NCBI GenBank assembly: GCA_041690255.1 | Contig: JAWLHU010000008.1 | Span: forward strand, 62,001-126,000 | Reading direction: 5' to 3' | Origin: JAWLHU01 sp041690255 | GTDB lineage: Bacteria > Bacillota > Sulfobacillia > Symbiobacteriales > Symbiobacteriaceae | DNA length: 64,000 nucleotides | In this document: positions 17,816 through 26,023 of the stretch, in pieces | Layout of the letters: every line of letters starts with the position of its first letter | How positions within the stretch are numbered: the stretch's first letter is position 1 | Program-made: the position numbers and the translations under genes | The notes under the pieces: generated by a model | The model's database searches: none | What the model was told of the DNA's origin: nothing | What the model saw: only the letters and a program-made list of their open reading frames with translations

Positions 17816-19411
17816 ATGAGGACGACACAATTCTTCTGTACCGGATGCGGCCACCGCCTCAAGGGCGGAAGCCGTTTCTGTACCCTGTGCGGCAAGCCGG
17901 TCTCCGCTACGGTTCCCCAGACCAGTCTACAGGGGGGCAGCCTCCCGCAGGGTATGGTTATGGGCGGTCGCTGGACGGTCATGAAGCAGTTGGGCAAGGG
18001 CGCCATGGGAGCCGTCTACCTGGTACAGGACGGTCGTCTGGCCAATAGGCGTGCCGCCCTGAAAGAGATGCTTGACCGATCTGAGACCCTGGGGGACCGG
18101 CATCAGGCGATTGAGCGGTTCAACCGCGAGGCCGAGACCCTCGCCGGCTTAACCCACGCTCACATTCCCCACATCTACGACCGCTTTACCGACGAAGACC
18201 GGGTATACATGGTCATGGAGTTCGTTGACGGCATGGATCTGGAGAAACTTCTCTATCAGTTTCGCGATGCCCTCGGTGGGGCCTTGCCTGAGCGAGTCGT
18301 GGTGCGCCACGCTTACCAACTGGCGACCGTGTTGGACTACCTCCACAAGCAGACACCGCCGACTCTGCATCGGGATCTGAAACCGTCGAATATCATCCTA
18401 CAGCCGTCAGGAAATCTGAAGCTGATCGACTTTGGCATTGCGAAGCTGTTCAATCCCGGGGGCCAGGGCACTGGCCTTGGGACGCAGGGCTACGCAGCAC
18501 CAGAGCAGTACAAGGGCTTGGCGGAACCCCGGACGGATATCTACGCGCTCGGCGCCACCATGCATCACATGCTGACCGGTCGCGACCCACAACTGGAAAC
18601 GCCCTTTGACTTTCCGCGGGTCTCGCAATTGGTTGAGGTCTCCCCCGGTCTGGAAGAACTGGTCATGACTATGCTGGAGATGAAGCCGGAGAGAAGGCCC
18701 TCGGCGGGTGAAGTCCGCCGGCGCTTGGCTGAACTCAACCCCGGCATTCACGACTGGGAGGAGGACACCCGAGTCCTCCAGGCGCTAGGTGCCCGGCCCC
18801 GCCCGGTCACCCGTCTGCTGCCGACAGTGCCGCCGGCTCCTCCCCAGGCATCAGCACCGCCCGCACCGACCCAAGCCGTCCCGACGACCACGCCGGCGGT
18901 AAAGACCCCGGCTCCCGCACATGCTGCTCCCCCGCCCCCCGCTACCGGGACAGGGCCCAAGTTCTGTACCCAGTGTGGAACCCCGCTGATTCCCGGTGCG
19001 CGCTTCTGCACCGGTTGTGGCAAGCAGTTCTACACCGATCCCCAGCCCGTGCCAGTCGCCGCTGCGGCCGTGCCTTCCCCTCCTCCGCCCATATCACCCA
19101 CTCCATCCTCACCCACCACAGGTCCACTGGAGTTGCGGGTTCCGCCGCATCTGCATGGGAGTCAACCTATGGAGTATGTGGCGTTTGACGATGCCGCAGA
19201 ACCAGCGTGCCTGCTGGGGATTGTGGAGCGGGGCGAGAACGAGTTTGCTTTTGTCTGTTCCGGTCCGAGCGTTTCCACTGGAGCACTGGTAGAGGTGTAC
19301 CTCCAGCGCTGGCAAGGTGGTCAAGCGTACTTCGAACCCGTGGACAGTCAAACTCCCGCCATTTTTGATGATCTCCGTTCCGCGTGGGAGAGTTTCTGCA
19401 CCAAAGTATAA
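17816..19411 (+). CDS. Serine/threonine protein kinase flanked by zinc ribbons
   Basis: A 531-residue Hanks-type kinase. The N-terminus is a zinc ribbon (CTGCGHRLKGGSRFCTLCG, residues 9-27). The kinase domain has LGKGAMGAVY (about 60-69), the VAIK-type lysine in AALKEM, HRDLKPSNI (about 185), DFG (about 205), and a truncated activation segment GTQGYAAPEQY. It is followed by a Pro/Ala/Thr-rich linker, a second zinc ribbon (CTQCGTPLIPGARFCTGCG, from about residue 384) and an unrecognised C-terminal domain of about 90 residues. No transmembrane helix or PASTA repeats, so unlike PrkC it is soluble. Partner of the PP2C gene just upstream. Confidence 0.92.
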   Translation: MRTTQFFCTGCGHRLKGGSRFCTLCGKPVSATVPQTSLQGGSLPQGMVMGGRWTVMKQLGKGAMGAVYLVQDGRLANRRAALKEMLDRSETLGDRHQAIERFNREAETLAGLTHAHIPHIYDRFTDEDRVYMVMEFVDGMDLEKLLYQFRDALGGALPERVVVRHAYQLATVLDYLHKQTPPTLHRDLKPSNIILQPSGNLKLIDFGIAKLFNPGGQGTGLGTQGYAAPEQYKGLAEPRTDIYALGATMHHMLTGRDPQLETPFDFPRVSQLVEVSPGLEELVMTMLEMKPERRPSAGEVRRRLAELNPGIHDWEEDTRVLQALGARPRPVTRLLPTVPPAPPQASAPPAPTQAVPTTTPAVKTPAPAHAAPPPPATGTGPKFCTQCGTPLIPGARFCTGCGKQFYTDPQPVPVAAAAVPSPPPPISPTPSSPTTGPLELRVPPHLHGSQPMEYVAFDDAAEPACLLGIVERGENEFAFVCSGPSVSTGALVEVYLQRWQGGQAYFEPVDSQTPAIFDDLRSAWESFCTKV

Positions 19412-19425
19412 GGAGGAGTCGAAAC

Positions 19426-20181
19426 GTGAGCCAGAAGATTTGTCCGTCCTGTAACGCTCCGAACGACGCAAACGCCGGTTTCTGTGGTAGTTGTGGCGCC
19501 CCACTGGGAAGCGGCCAGGTTGCGGCCTCTTCTGTCCCGACCCCCCCTGCTCCGCCCGCCCCGAACTACCAGCCGCCGGCACCACCCGCCCCTCCCACCT
19601 TCCAAGCCCCGCCTGCCCCTCCCACGTACCAGGCTCCGCCTACCCCGAATTACCAGCAGCCGACCCAGGGCTATCAGGCTCCGCCCGCACCGAATTACCA
19701 GCAGCCGACCCAGGGCTACCAGCAGCCCGGCGGCTACCAACCGCAGGGATACGCTCCCGGCATGGATGCTGATGCCGCCCGGGCATACCAGGCGGCCCAG
19801 GCGAACGGCTTGGTTATTCCCGCCGGCTACGCGCCCGCGGGCTTCGGTGTCCGGTTCGTCGCCGCCCTGATTGACGGCCTCATCTTGGGCGTATTCAACT
19901 ACTTCCTCGGTGGCCTTTTCGGCTCAGTCGTAGGTATTGCCTACTACGTTGCCTTCTGGGCCATGAAGGGCCAGACCCCGGGCAAGATGGCCATGGGCCT
20001 GTATGTCATCAGCACCGACGGCAAACCCTTGGATTGGGGCAAGGCCATCATCCGCTACGTCGGCTATATGGTCTCTGCCATCATCCTCTGTATCGGGTTC
20101 ATCATGATCGCCTTCGACGACTCCAAGCGGGGCCTGCATGACCGCATTGCCTCCACCCTCGTCGTCAAGCGGGTCGGCTAA
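19426..20181 (+). CDS. RDD-family membrane protein with N-terminal zinc ribbon
   Basis: A 251-residue protein: a zinc ribbon at the start (CPSCNAPNDANAGFCGSCG, residues 6-24), a Pro/Gln/Tyr repeat linker of about 90 residues (PPAPNYQQPTQGYQ units), and a C-terminal RDD domain (GFGVRFVAALIDGLILGVF, then KGQTPGKMAMGLYVI and DSKRGLHDRIASTLVVKR) with about three membrane segments. RDD proteins are thought to be transporters or membrane modulators. The GTG at 19426 with AGGAGG is used; an upstream in-frame start at 19384 lies inside the kinase gene. A plausible substrate of the kinase/phosphatase pair, by position only. Confidence 0.85.
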   Translation: MSQKICPSCNAPNDANAGFCGSCGAPLGSGQVAASSVPTPPAPPAPNYQPPAPPAPPTFQAPPAPPTYQAPPTPNYQQPTQGYQAPPAPNYQQPTQGYQQPGGYQPQGYAPGMDADAARAYQAAQANGLVIPAGYAPAGFGVRFVAALIDGLILGVFNYFLGGLFGSVVGIAYYVAFWAMKGQTPGKMAMGLYVISTDGKPLDWGKAIIRYVGYMVSAIILCIGFIMIAFDDSKRGLHDRIASTLVVKRVG

Positions 20182-20196
20182 TCGTAGCGTGTGAGA

Positions 20197-20228
20197 GGGC
20201 ATCCATCGGTATGATGGGTGCCCTTTTC
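20197..20228 (+). terminator. Terminator after the RDD gene
   Basis: GGGCATCCATC (20197-20207) pairs with GATGGGTGCCC (20213-20223), followed by TTTT. Confidence 0.88.
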
Positions 20229-20244
20229 CCATTGGCGAAATCAT

Positions 20245-20362
20245 TGTCGAGAACTGGCAGGTTGACCAGAAACCAAGGGCCTGCGTTTTTCGTCGAAGGG
20301 AGAGGGAACCCTGTGGATTTTGTCGAAACCCCATGTGATCAGCCGATTTCTAACGACAAAAA
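20245..20362. promoter_or_regulatory. Spo0A-box-like sites upstream of ftsE
   Basis: A perfect 0A-box core TGTCGAA occurs at 20321-20327 in the context TTTTGTCGAAA. One-mismatch copies are TGTCGAG (20245-20251) and CGTCGAA (20291-20297), and a partial inverted copy, TTTTTGTCG on the minus strand, is at 20354-20362. The sites precede the ftsE start by 60-180 bases. Spo0A boxes follow TTTGTCRAA in Bacillus. Regulation of ftsEX by Spo0A is inferred. Confidence 0.5.
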
Positions 20363-20384
20363 CGCAGGGTTACTGTGGGGTTTC
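20280..20384 (+). repeat. Overlapping inverted repeats in the ftsE leader
   Basis: Three inverted repeats interlock. The first is CCTGCGTTTTTCGTCG (20280-20295) with CGACAAAAACGCAGG (20354-20368). The second is AACCCTG (20307-20313) with CAGGGTT (20365-20371). The third is GAAACCCCA (20325-20333) with TGGGGTTTC (20376-20384). The right arm of the first overlaps that of the second, so these two pairings exclude each other in RNA. Confidence 0.45.
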
Positions 20385-20424
20385 CTAAACGTAATAGCAT
20401 GAATAAACTATGGGGTGATCCCAA

Positions 20425-21114
20425 TTGATCCAGCTCGTCAACGTCACGAAGGTGTATCCGAATACACATACACCCTCCCTCAACGGAGTCAGCCTCCGTG
20501 TTGAACGGGGGGAGTTTGTCTTTCTCGTCGGCCCCTCTGGTGCGGGCAAGTCCTCTCTCATGAAGCTCCTGTACCGCGAGGAACTGCCGACCTCTGGCCG
20601 CATCCTGCTGGACGGCAAGGACCTGTCGAAGCTCCCGGACCGGTCTGTTCCCTATCTGCGGCGTAGTCTTGGGGTTATTTTTCAGGATTTTAAGCTGCTC
20701 CCTGATCGGACTGTCTTTGAGAATGTCGCCTTCGCCCTGGAGTGCACAGATGTGCCCCGGCGTGAGATCATCCGCCGTGTGCCGGCAGCCCTCGAGTTGG
20801 TCGGGCTCCGCCACAAGACCCACTCCCGCTCCAGCGAACTATCGGGTGGGGAGCAACAGCGGGTCGCTGTGGCACGTGCCATCGTCCGCAACCCGGTCCT
20901 TGTCGTGGCCGACGAGCCAACCGGCAATCTGGACCCAGAGAATTCCTGGGCGATCATGAAATTACTCCAGGAGATCAATCAAATGGGCGCCACCGTGGTG
21001 GTGGCTACACATGCCAAGAACATCGTCAATGCCATGAAGAAGCGGGTTATCGCCATTGAGCGAGGCCGAGTGGTCCGTGACGAGCAGAGGGGGACCTACG
21101 GGTATGAGCATTAG
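20425..21114 (+). CDS. ftsE: Cell-division ABC ATPase FtsE
   Basis: A 229-residue FtsE. Walker A GPSGAGKSS (about 36-44), Q-loop FQDFKLLPDRTVFENVAFAL, signature LSGGEQQR (about 139-146), Walker B VVADEPTGNLD (about 161-171). With FtsX it forms a mechanotransmission complex that activates peptidoglycan hydrolases; in Bacillus it is also needed for correct asymmetric division at sporulation onset. TTG start with GGGGTGA upstream. ftsX begins inside its 3' end. Confidence 0.95.
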   Translation: MIQLVNVTKVYPNTHTPSLNGVSLRVERGEFVFLVGPSGAGKSSLMKLLYREELPTSGRILLDGKDLSKLPDRSVPYLRRSLGVIFQDFKLLPDRTVFENVAFALECTDVPRREIIRRVPAALELVGLRHKTHSRSSELSGGEQQRVAVARAIVRNPVLVVADEPTGNLDPENSWAIMKLLQEINQMGATVVVATHAKNIVNAMKKRVIAIERGRVVRDEQRGTYGYEH

Positions 21115-22027
21115 AGGCTGGGCGAATGCCTTTCGCGATGCCCTTCGCAGCATGACCCAGAGCGGGCTCATGTCGCTGGCCTCGACTCTTTCCGTTGCCA
21201 TCTCGCTCCTCGTCCTGGCGGTTGTCATGCTCCTTGCGGTCAATCTTGAGTTCATGGCTACCTCTGTCGAACAGCAGGTCGAGATTCGAACCTACCTTTG
21301 TGCCGCAAGCCGTGAGGAGACGCAGTGCAACAAGCAAGAACTGACAGAGGACCAGAAGCAGTCAATCGTCGCTCGAGTCAGGGCCTTGCCGAACGTCAAG
21401 GAAGTTCAGTATGTCACCAAGCACCAGGCGTTGGAGGAACTGAAGAAGAGCGATCCCACGCAGGCGGAGGCGCTGCAGGGATTCGAGGGCAGTGAAAACC
21501 CACTTTCCGATGAGATCTATGTCAAAGTGGTTGAGGTTGAGCAGGTGAAGGTGGTAGCTGACGCCATTAAGGCCCTGCCCGGTGTCGCCAAAGTGCAGTA
21601 TGGCCAGGGTGATGTCGAAAAGCTGCTGGTTATCACGAATGCCATTCGGATTGGCGGGCTCGGCCTGGTTCTGCTCCTTGGTGCAGCGACGATTCTCACA
21701 CTCTCCAACACAATTCGACTCTCAGTCTATGCCCGGCGCCGGGAGATCTCGATCATGAAGCTTGTCGGTGCCACCGACTGGTACATTCGCCGGCCATTCA
21801 TGCTCGAGGGCGTATTCCTTGGTATCTTTGGTGCCGCAATCGCTGGCGGCACCACCGCCTATGGGTACGACCGGCTGATTCCCTATCTGCAGCAAACAAC
21901 TCCCTTCCTCCCGCTGGTTCAACCGGTCGCCGTGATCACCAACTTGATCCTCGGTCTGCTGGCCCTCGGTGCTGTACTAGGGGCGGTTGGGAGTCTGATC
22001 TCTCTGAGACGATTCCTGAAGGTTTAG
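21104..22027 (+). CDS. ftsX: Cell-division membrane protein FtsX
   Basis: A 307-residue FtsX with one N-terminal membrane segment (LASTLSVAISLLVLAVVMLL), an extracellular loop of about 130 residues that docks a hydrolase activator, and three C-terminal segments with the typical RRREISIMKLVGATDWYIRRPF stretch. The start at 21104 overlaps ftsE by 11 bases and has AGAGGGG upstream; the longer frame from 21056 is inside ftsE. The M23-family gene 15 bases downstream is the likely FtsX-controlled partner. Confidence 0.94.
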   Translation: MSIRGWANAFRDALRSMTQSGLMSLASTLSVAISLLVLAVVMLLAVNLEFMATSVEQQVEIRTYLCAASREETQCNKQELTEDQKQSIVARVRALPNVKEVQYVTKHQALEELKKSDPTQAEALQGFEGSENPLSDEIYVKVVEVEQVKVVADAIKALPGVAKVQYGQGDVEKLLVITNAIRIGGLGLVLLLGAATILTLSNTIRLSVYARRREISIMKLVGATDWYIRRPFMLEGVFLGIFGAAIAGGTTAYGYDRLIPYLQQTTPFLPLVQPVAVITNLILGLLALGAVLGAVGSLISLRRFLKV

Positions 22028-22042
22028 TGGAGGTGCGAGTCC

Positions 22043-23224
22043 ATGCGTAGGCGGTCCCGTCCGCATTGGTTCCTGGTGCTCGCGCTGATACTGACCCTCC
22101 TGGGTCAGGCAGCACCCGTGGTTCATGCCGATGACTTGCAGAGCCAACTGGACAAGGCGCAGAAAGATCTTGATGAGGTTCGACGCAAGCAGCAGGAGAC
22201 CCAGAACGCCCTGGCCGATGTGAAGTTCCAGGCCGAGGAGGCGGAGGTTCAGCTCCGAATCGTCGAAGGAGAACTGTCGCAGGCCAACAGCCAGTTGGCC
22301 GTACTCACCGAGGAACTGAACGTCACGACCGAGGAGTTGCAGAAGGTCGAGGCCGAGGTAGCCGTCGCCCAGCAGCGGTACGATGAAAAGAAGGCCGTAC
22401 TGGGGGCACGAATTCGGGCGATCCGGGAGAATGGGCGCGTCGATTACCTCTCGGTCCTCTTTGGCTCAGCCACGTTCCGGGATTTCATCGGGCGGATGGA
22501 ACTACTGAGCGCCATTGTGCGGAAGGACCGCGAGCTTTTCAATGGGATTACAGCGGACAAACTGGCCTTGGAGAAGCGGCAGGAAGAGGTCACGATTCGC
22601 AAGAACCGGCTGGCGACCCTGAAGTCGGAGGCAGAGGCGCGGCGAACGACAATCACGGCGAAGCGAAGCGAGAGGGAGCAGGTCTCCCGGTCTCTGGAGG
22701 AGAGCCGTCGGCTGCTGATCGCACGGCTGGATGAGTACGAGCAGCACTCTGAGGCCTTGACCCAACAGGTGGCCGAGTTGGTCCGGCAGATGAACCGGCA
22801 AGGCGGACCGTTCGCGCCGATTCCGCCAACGGGGAAGCCCTACATTGTTACCTCCGAGTTTGGTCCCCGTATCAGCCCGATCACCGGCGTCTACACACCC
22901 CACCGAGGCACGGACTTCGCCATTCGCTACGGTGAACCGGTCTACGCCATCGAAAGTGGCGTTGTGATCGTAGCCCGGTGGGATGACGTACTGGGCTATC
23001 TGACCGTTATCGACCATGGTGGTGGGATCACGAGCTGGTACGGTCACTCCAGCAAGCTGCTGGTCAAGGCAAACGACACCGTGACGCAGGGACAGCAGAT
23101 CGCTGAGGGTGGCTCGACCGGTTGGTCCACCGGCCCCCATGTTCACCTGGAGATCCATGTCGATGGCGCGCCGAAAAACGCCATGGAGTTTATCAAATCC
23201 CCCGTCACCTACCTGCTCGATTAG
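22043..23224 (+). CDS. Coiled-coil M23 peptidase/murein hydrolase activator (EnvC-like)
   Basis: A 393-residue exported protein: signal peptide (HWFLVLALILTLLGQAAPVVHA), about 210 residues of coiled coil rich in Gln/Glu/Ala, and a C-terminal LytM/M23 domain. The zinc ligands appear intact (HRGTDF about residue 287, HVHLEIH about 367), so it may be an active endopeptidase rather than a degenerate activator. Architecture matches EnvC and the PcsB/CwlO-type partners that FtsEX switches on at the cell wall. It directly follows ftsX and is closed by a terminator. Confidence 0.9.
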   Translation: MRRRSRPHWFLVLALILTLLGQAAPVVHADDLQSQLDKAQKDLDEVRRKQQETQNALADVKFQAEEAEVQLRIVEGELSQANSQLAVLTEELNVTTEELQKVEAEVAVAQQRYDEKKAVLGARIRAIRENGRVDYLSVLFGSATFRDFIGRMELLSAIVRKDRELFNGITADKLALEKRQEEVTIRKNRLATLKSEAEARRTTITAKRSEREQVSRSLEESRRLLIARLDEYEQHSEALTQQVAELVRQMNRQGGPFAPIPPTGKPYIVTSEFGPRISPITGVYTPHRGTDFAIRYGEPVYAIESGVVIVARWDDVLGYLTVIDHGGGITSWYGHSSKLLVKANDTVTQGQQIAEGGSTGWSTGPHVHLEIHVDGAPKNAMEFIKSPVTYLLD

Positions 23225-23256
23225 GCTGTTGGGAAAAAGTGTAAGGTGGAGATTGA

Positions 23257-23300
23257 GGGCCTCAGAAGACGCTAGTGCGCGCCTGAGGTCCCATTTTTCC
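23257..23300 (+). terminator. Terminator of the ftsEX operon
   Basis: GGGCCTCAG (23257-23265) pairs with CTGAGGTCCC (23283-23292), one bulge, followed by ATTTTTCC. Confidence 0.82.
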
Positions 23301-23302
23301 GT

Positions 23303-23332
23303 TTGACCAAGTTTTGCCTCACGGAGTATACT
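23303..23332 (+). promoter_or_regulatory. Sigma-A-type promoter of the ctpB-like gene
   Basis: TTGACC (23303-23308), 18-base spacer, TATACT (23327-23332); each box is one mismatch from consensus. About 60 bases upstream of the ATG. Confidence 0.7.
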
Positions 23333-23391
23333 CACACACAGACTCTGATACACATACGGGAGAAGCGGGACTCGAGGAGGATGTACCGGAC

Positions 23392-24636
23392 ATGGACGAA
23401 CGCCGTGAGAGTCTCACGCTGACGCTGATTCTGGTGGCGATTACGAGTGCTCTCAGCTATATTGCGGGCGCTGTTGGCGTAATCCCGTGGGTGAACAATC
23501 AGGTGGCCCACCTGGCCCCCAAGGCAGCTACACCACCGGCCGTCCAGGCGCGGGTTGAGGGGCTGGATATCCAACGACTCTCTGAGGTGGTACAGGCCAT
23601 CGAGGAGTCCTATGTCGAAGAGGTATCCCCGGAGAAGCTAACCGAGGGTTCGCTCAAGGGTATGGTCGAGGCGCTGGGAGATCGCCACTCTACCTATTTC
23701 ACGCCCGACGAGTACAAGGAGTTTGTTACCCATATCATGGAGGGCGAGAGCTTCTCCGGGATCGGTGTGCACGTGGAGATGTCCGAAAAGACCGGCCTCC
23801 CCACGGTTTTGCGCCCCATAAAGAACAGCCCGGGTGCCAGGGCGGGTCTGCGAGTGGGCGACGCAATCATCCGGGTCGATGATAAAGACATTACCGGTAT
23901 GAGCCTCAACGAGGCCGTCTTGCTGATTCGCGGCCCCAAGGGATCCTCAGTGAAGATCACCGTTCATCGAGAGGGCGAAACAGGGCCACTGGAGTTCACC
24001 ATCGTTCGCGATACGATCAAAATGCCTAGCCTTGAATACCAGATGGTTGATAAGACCAACGGAGTTGGCTACATTCAGTACTACGAGTTCACAAAGGGTA
24101 CGGCCCAGGAGCTTCAGAAGGCGTTGGGCGATCTACGCACCCAGGGTATGACTAGTCTGATTCTCGATTTGCGGCAGAACCCGGGCGGTCTGCTGACCGA
24201 GGCGGTAGATGCCGTCTCGCTGTTCGCTCCAAAGGGTAAGCCGGTCGTGCACATTGTGGAGCGGGGCGAGGAGACGCAGGCGATCATGTCGAAGGGGTTG
24301 GAGGACTTCGACCTCCCCATGGTCGTCCTGGTCGACGGCGGCAGTGCCAGTGCCTCTGAAATCACGGCGGGCGCCATTAAGGATCTGAAGCTCGGTGTGC
24401 TCATGGGGACAAAGACCTTCGGCAAGGGCTCCGTTCAGACGTTCTGGGAACTCCCAGATGGCTCCGGCATTAAGCTGACCACGGCGAAGTACCTGACCGC
24501 GGGCGAAAATGCGATCAACGGCATTGGAATTGAGCCAGACATTGTGGTAGAGAACCCAGAGAAGATCGTCCCGGGAGGGGCAGGGGATCCTCAGTTGGAG
24601 GCCGCCCTGAAACAGATTAAGACAATGAAGCGATAG
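23392..24636 (+). CDS. S41-family C-terminal processing protease (CtpA/CtpB-like)
   Basis: A 414-residue membrane-anchored serine protease. Anchor at about residues 12-32, then the cap region GSLKGMVEALGDRHSTYFTP, a PDZ domain (about 100-185: GIGVHVEMSEKTGLPTVLRP, PGARAGLRVGDAI), and the protease core with the catalytic Ser in DGGSASASEITAGAI (about 318-330) and Lys in FGKGSVQ (about 345). In Bacillus, CtpB next to ftsX cleaves SpoIVFA to fire sigma-K activation; other homologues mature secreted proteins. The frame opens at 23314, but the ATG at 23392 has GAGGAGG upstream. Confidence 0.92.
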   Translation: MDERRESLTLTLILVAITSALSYIAGAVGVIPWVNNQVAHLAPKAATPPAVQARVEGLDIQRLSEVVQAIEESYVEEVSPEKLTEGSLKGMVEALGDRHSTYFTPDEYKEFVTHIMEGESFSGIGVHVEMSEKTGLPTVLRPIKNSPGARAGLRVGDAIIRVDDKDITGMSLNEAVLLIRGPKGSSVKITVHREGETGPLEFTIVRDTIKMPSLEYQMVDKTNGVGYIQYYEFTKGTAQELQKALGDLRTQGMTSLILDLRQNPGGLLTEAVDAVSLFAPKGKPVVHIVERGEETQAIMSKGLEDFDLPMVVLVDGGSASASEITAGAIKDLKLGVLMGTKTFGKGSVQTFWELPDGSGIKLTTAKYLTAGENAINGIGIEPDIVVENPEKIVPGGAGDPQLEAALKQIKTMKR

Positions 24637-24652
24637 ACATGGAGGGATCGCC

Positions 24653-25900
24653 GTGCAGTCGCTGCTCTATATGGCACAGTACCTGCTCAAGTCTTTGCCG
24701 GAGTTGCTTTTCAGCGTGTGGGCGATCCTCCTGGTTCTCGTGGCGGCTGCAATTGTCTTTGCCCAGTATCGCCGTATGGCGCTGACAGAGGCAGAGTTGT
24801 TCGGGCTCGCCATGCGGAGCCCGCTCATGCAGACACAGTACTCATTGCTTGTGGGACTCTTCGGTGGGATAGCTGGCAGCATGTTGCTTTCGGTGGCAGG
24901 GGTAGGGCTGGTGCAGATACCAGACGCTACCTCTGCCCTCCTCTATCTGTGGCCAGTCTCCATCGTACTTGGGGCGCTCAATCCCCGGCTGATCTGCTTT
25001 GGCTATTCTGCGACAGCCGTCTCACTGAGTTACCTTCTCTTTGGCTGGCCAGAGATTGACATTCCCTCAGTTCTCGGCCTGGTGGCCATGTTACACATGG
25101 TGGAAGCCTTTCTGATCTGGAGCAACGGTTCAGCCTGTCCGACGCCGATCTCAATCCCTGGCAAGTATGATGAGCCAGTCCCTGGGTTCCTCTTGCAGCG
25201 CTATTGGCCTGTCCCCCTGGTCTTGCCGCTCTTCTCCAGTGGCAGCAATGCCGTTGTGACCATGCCGAACTGGTGGCCCTTGCTCCGTCCGGATCCTGCT
25301 CATCAACTGATAACTGGCCAGTTGGGCTGGGAGTTCCTACCACTGGTTGTTGTTCTGGGCTATTCTGATCTTGCCATTGCTTCACCGCCCGAGGCCCGAG
25401 TCCGGCAGTCCAGTGGTCTCATGCTCCTGTACAGCGCAACGCTCCTCCTGCTTGCGATCCTTGGAGGGTACTATCGCCCCGTACTCTGGATCGCAGCCCT
25501 CTTCAGCGCAGTGGGACACGAGGCCATGGTGGTTGTGGCTGGCCGGATCCAAATGACCGGCATGCCCTACCTTCAGAGGCCTGCCAGGGGTCTGGCGATT
25601 CTGGATGTCGTGCCAGGCTCACCCGCGTCCCACGCCGGCTTGCGGAGTGGCATGGTGATTCTGTCGGTCGATGACTACGAGACGAACAATCGGGAGCAGG
25701 TTCATGAAGCCTTCCTGTCGGCTCCCGCAAATGTGAGCGTTCTCTACCGCCGGGGACGGCAATTAGAGCACTGCCGAATTCCCCGCCCTGCAGAAGGACT
25801 GTACGGGTTCGGAGTGATTCCCTTACCGGAACCCGGTGATCGGGCCCTGGCCCGCATGAAGAGACCCGGCTTCTTCCGCTGGTTTGGTGTCGAGAAGTAG
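24653..25900 (+). CDS. Polytopic membrane protein with C-terminal PDZ domain (MinJ-like)
   Basis: A 415-residue protein with about seven or eight membrane segments followed by a PDZ domain (about residues 312-380: GLAILDVVPGSPASHAGLRS, GMVILSVDDYE). The same topology and the same neighbourhood (after ftsEX and ctpB, before uvrB) are found for Bacillus MinJ, the polar-targeting adaptor linking DivIVA to MinCD. Sequence-level identity with MinJ cannot be judged here. GTG start with TGGAGGG; 16 bases after the protease gene, ended by a strong terminator. Confidence 0.75.
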   Translation: MQSLLYMAQYLLKSLPELLFSVWAILLVLVAAAIVFAQYRRMALTEAELFGLAMRSPLMQTQYSLLVGLFGGIAGSMLLSVAGVGLVQIPDATSALLYLWPVSIVLGALNPRLICFGYSATAVSLSYLLFGWPEIDIPSVLGLVAMLHMVEAFLIWSNGSACPTPISIPGKYDEPVPGFLLQRYWPVPLVLPLFSSGSNAVVTMPNWWPLLRPDPAHQLITGQLGWEFLPLVVVLGYSDLAIASPPEARVRQSSGLMLLYSATLLLLAILGGYYRPVLWIAALFSAVGHEAMVVVAGRIQMTGMPYLQRPARGLAILDVVPGSPASHAGLRSGMVILSVDDYETNNREQVHEAFLSAPANVSVLYRRGRQLEHCRIPRPAEGLYGFGVIPLPEPGDRALARMKRPGFFRWFGVEK

Positions 25901-25901
25901 G

Positions 25902-25937
25902 CCCACCCGGGCGGATGACCCCGCGGGTGGGTTTTTC
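25902..25937 (+). terminator. Terminator after the MinJ-like gene
   Basis: CCCACCCG (25902-25909) pairs with CGGGTGGG (25924-25931), followed by TTTTT. Confidence 0.92.
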
Positions 25938-26023
25938 TCTTGTCACCTACCCTGACTGTGGTTCATAGGCTGGCAGGGGAACTCACATATCGGGGGATGG
26001 GTGGAAGTAAGGAGGTCAGGCTG

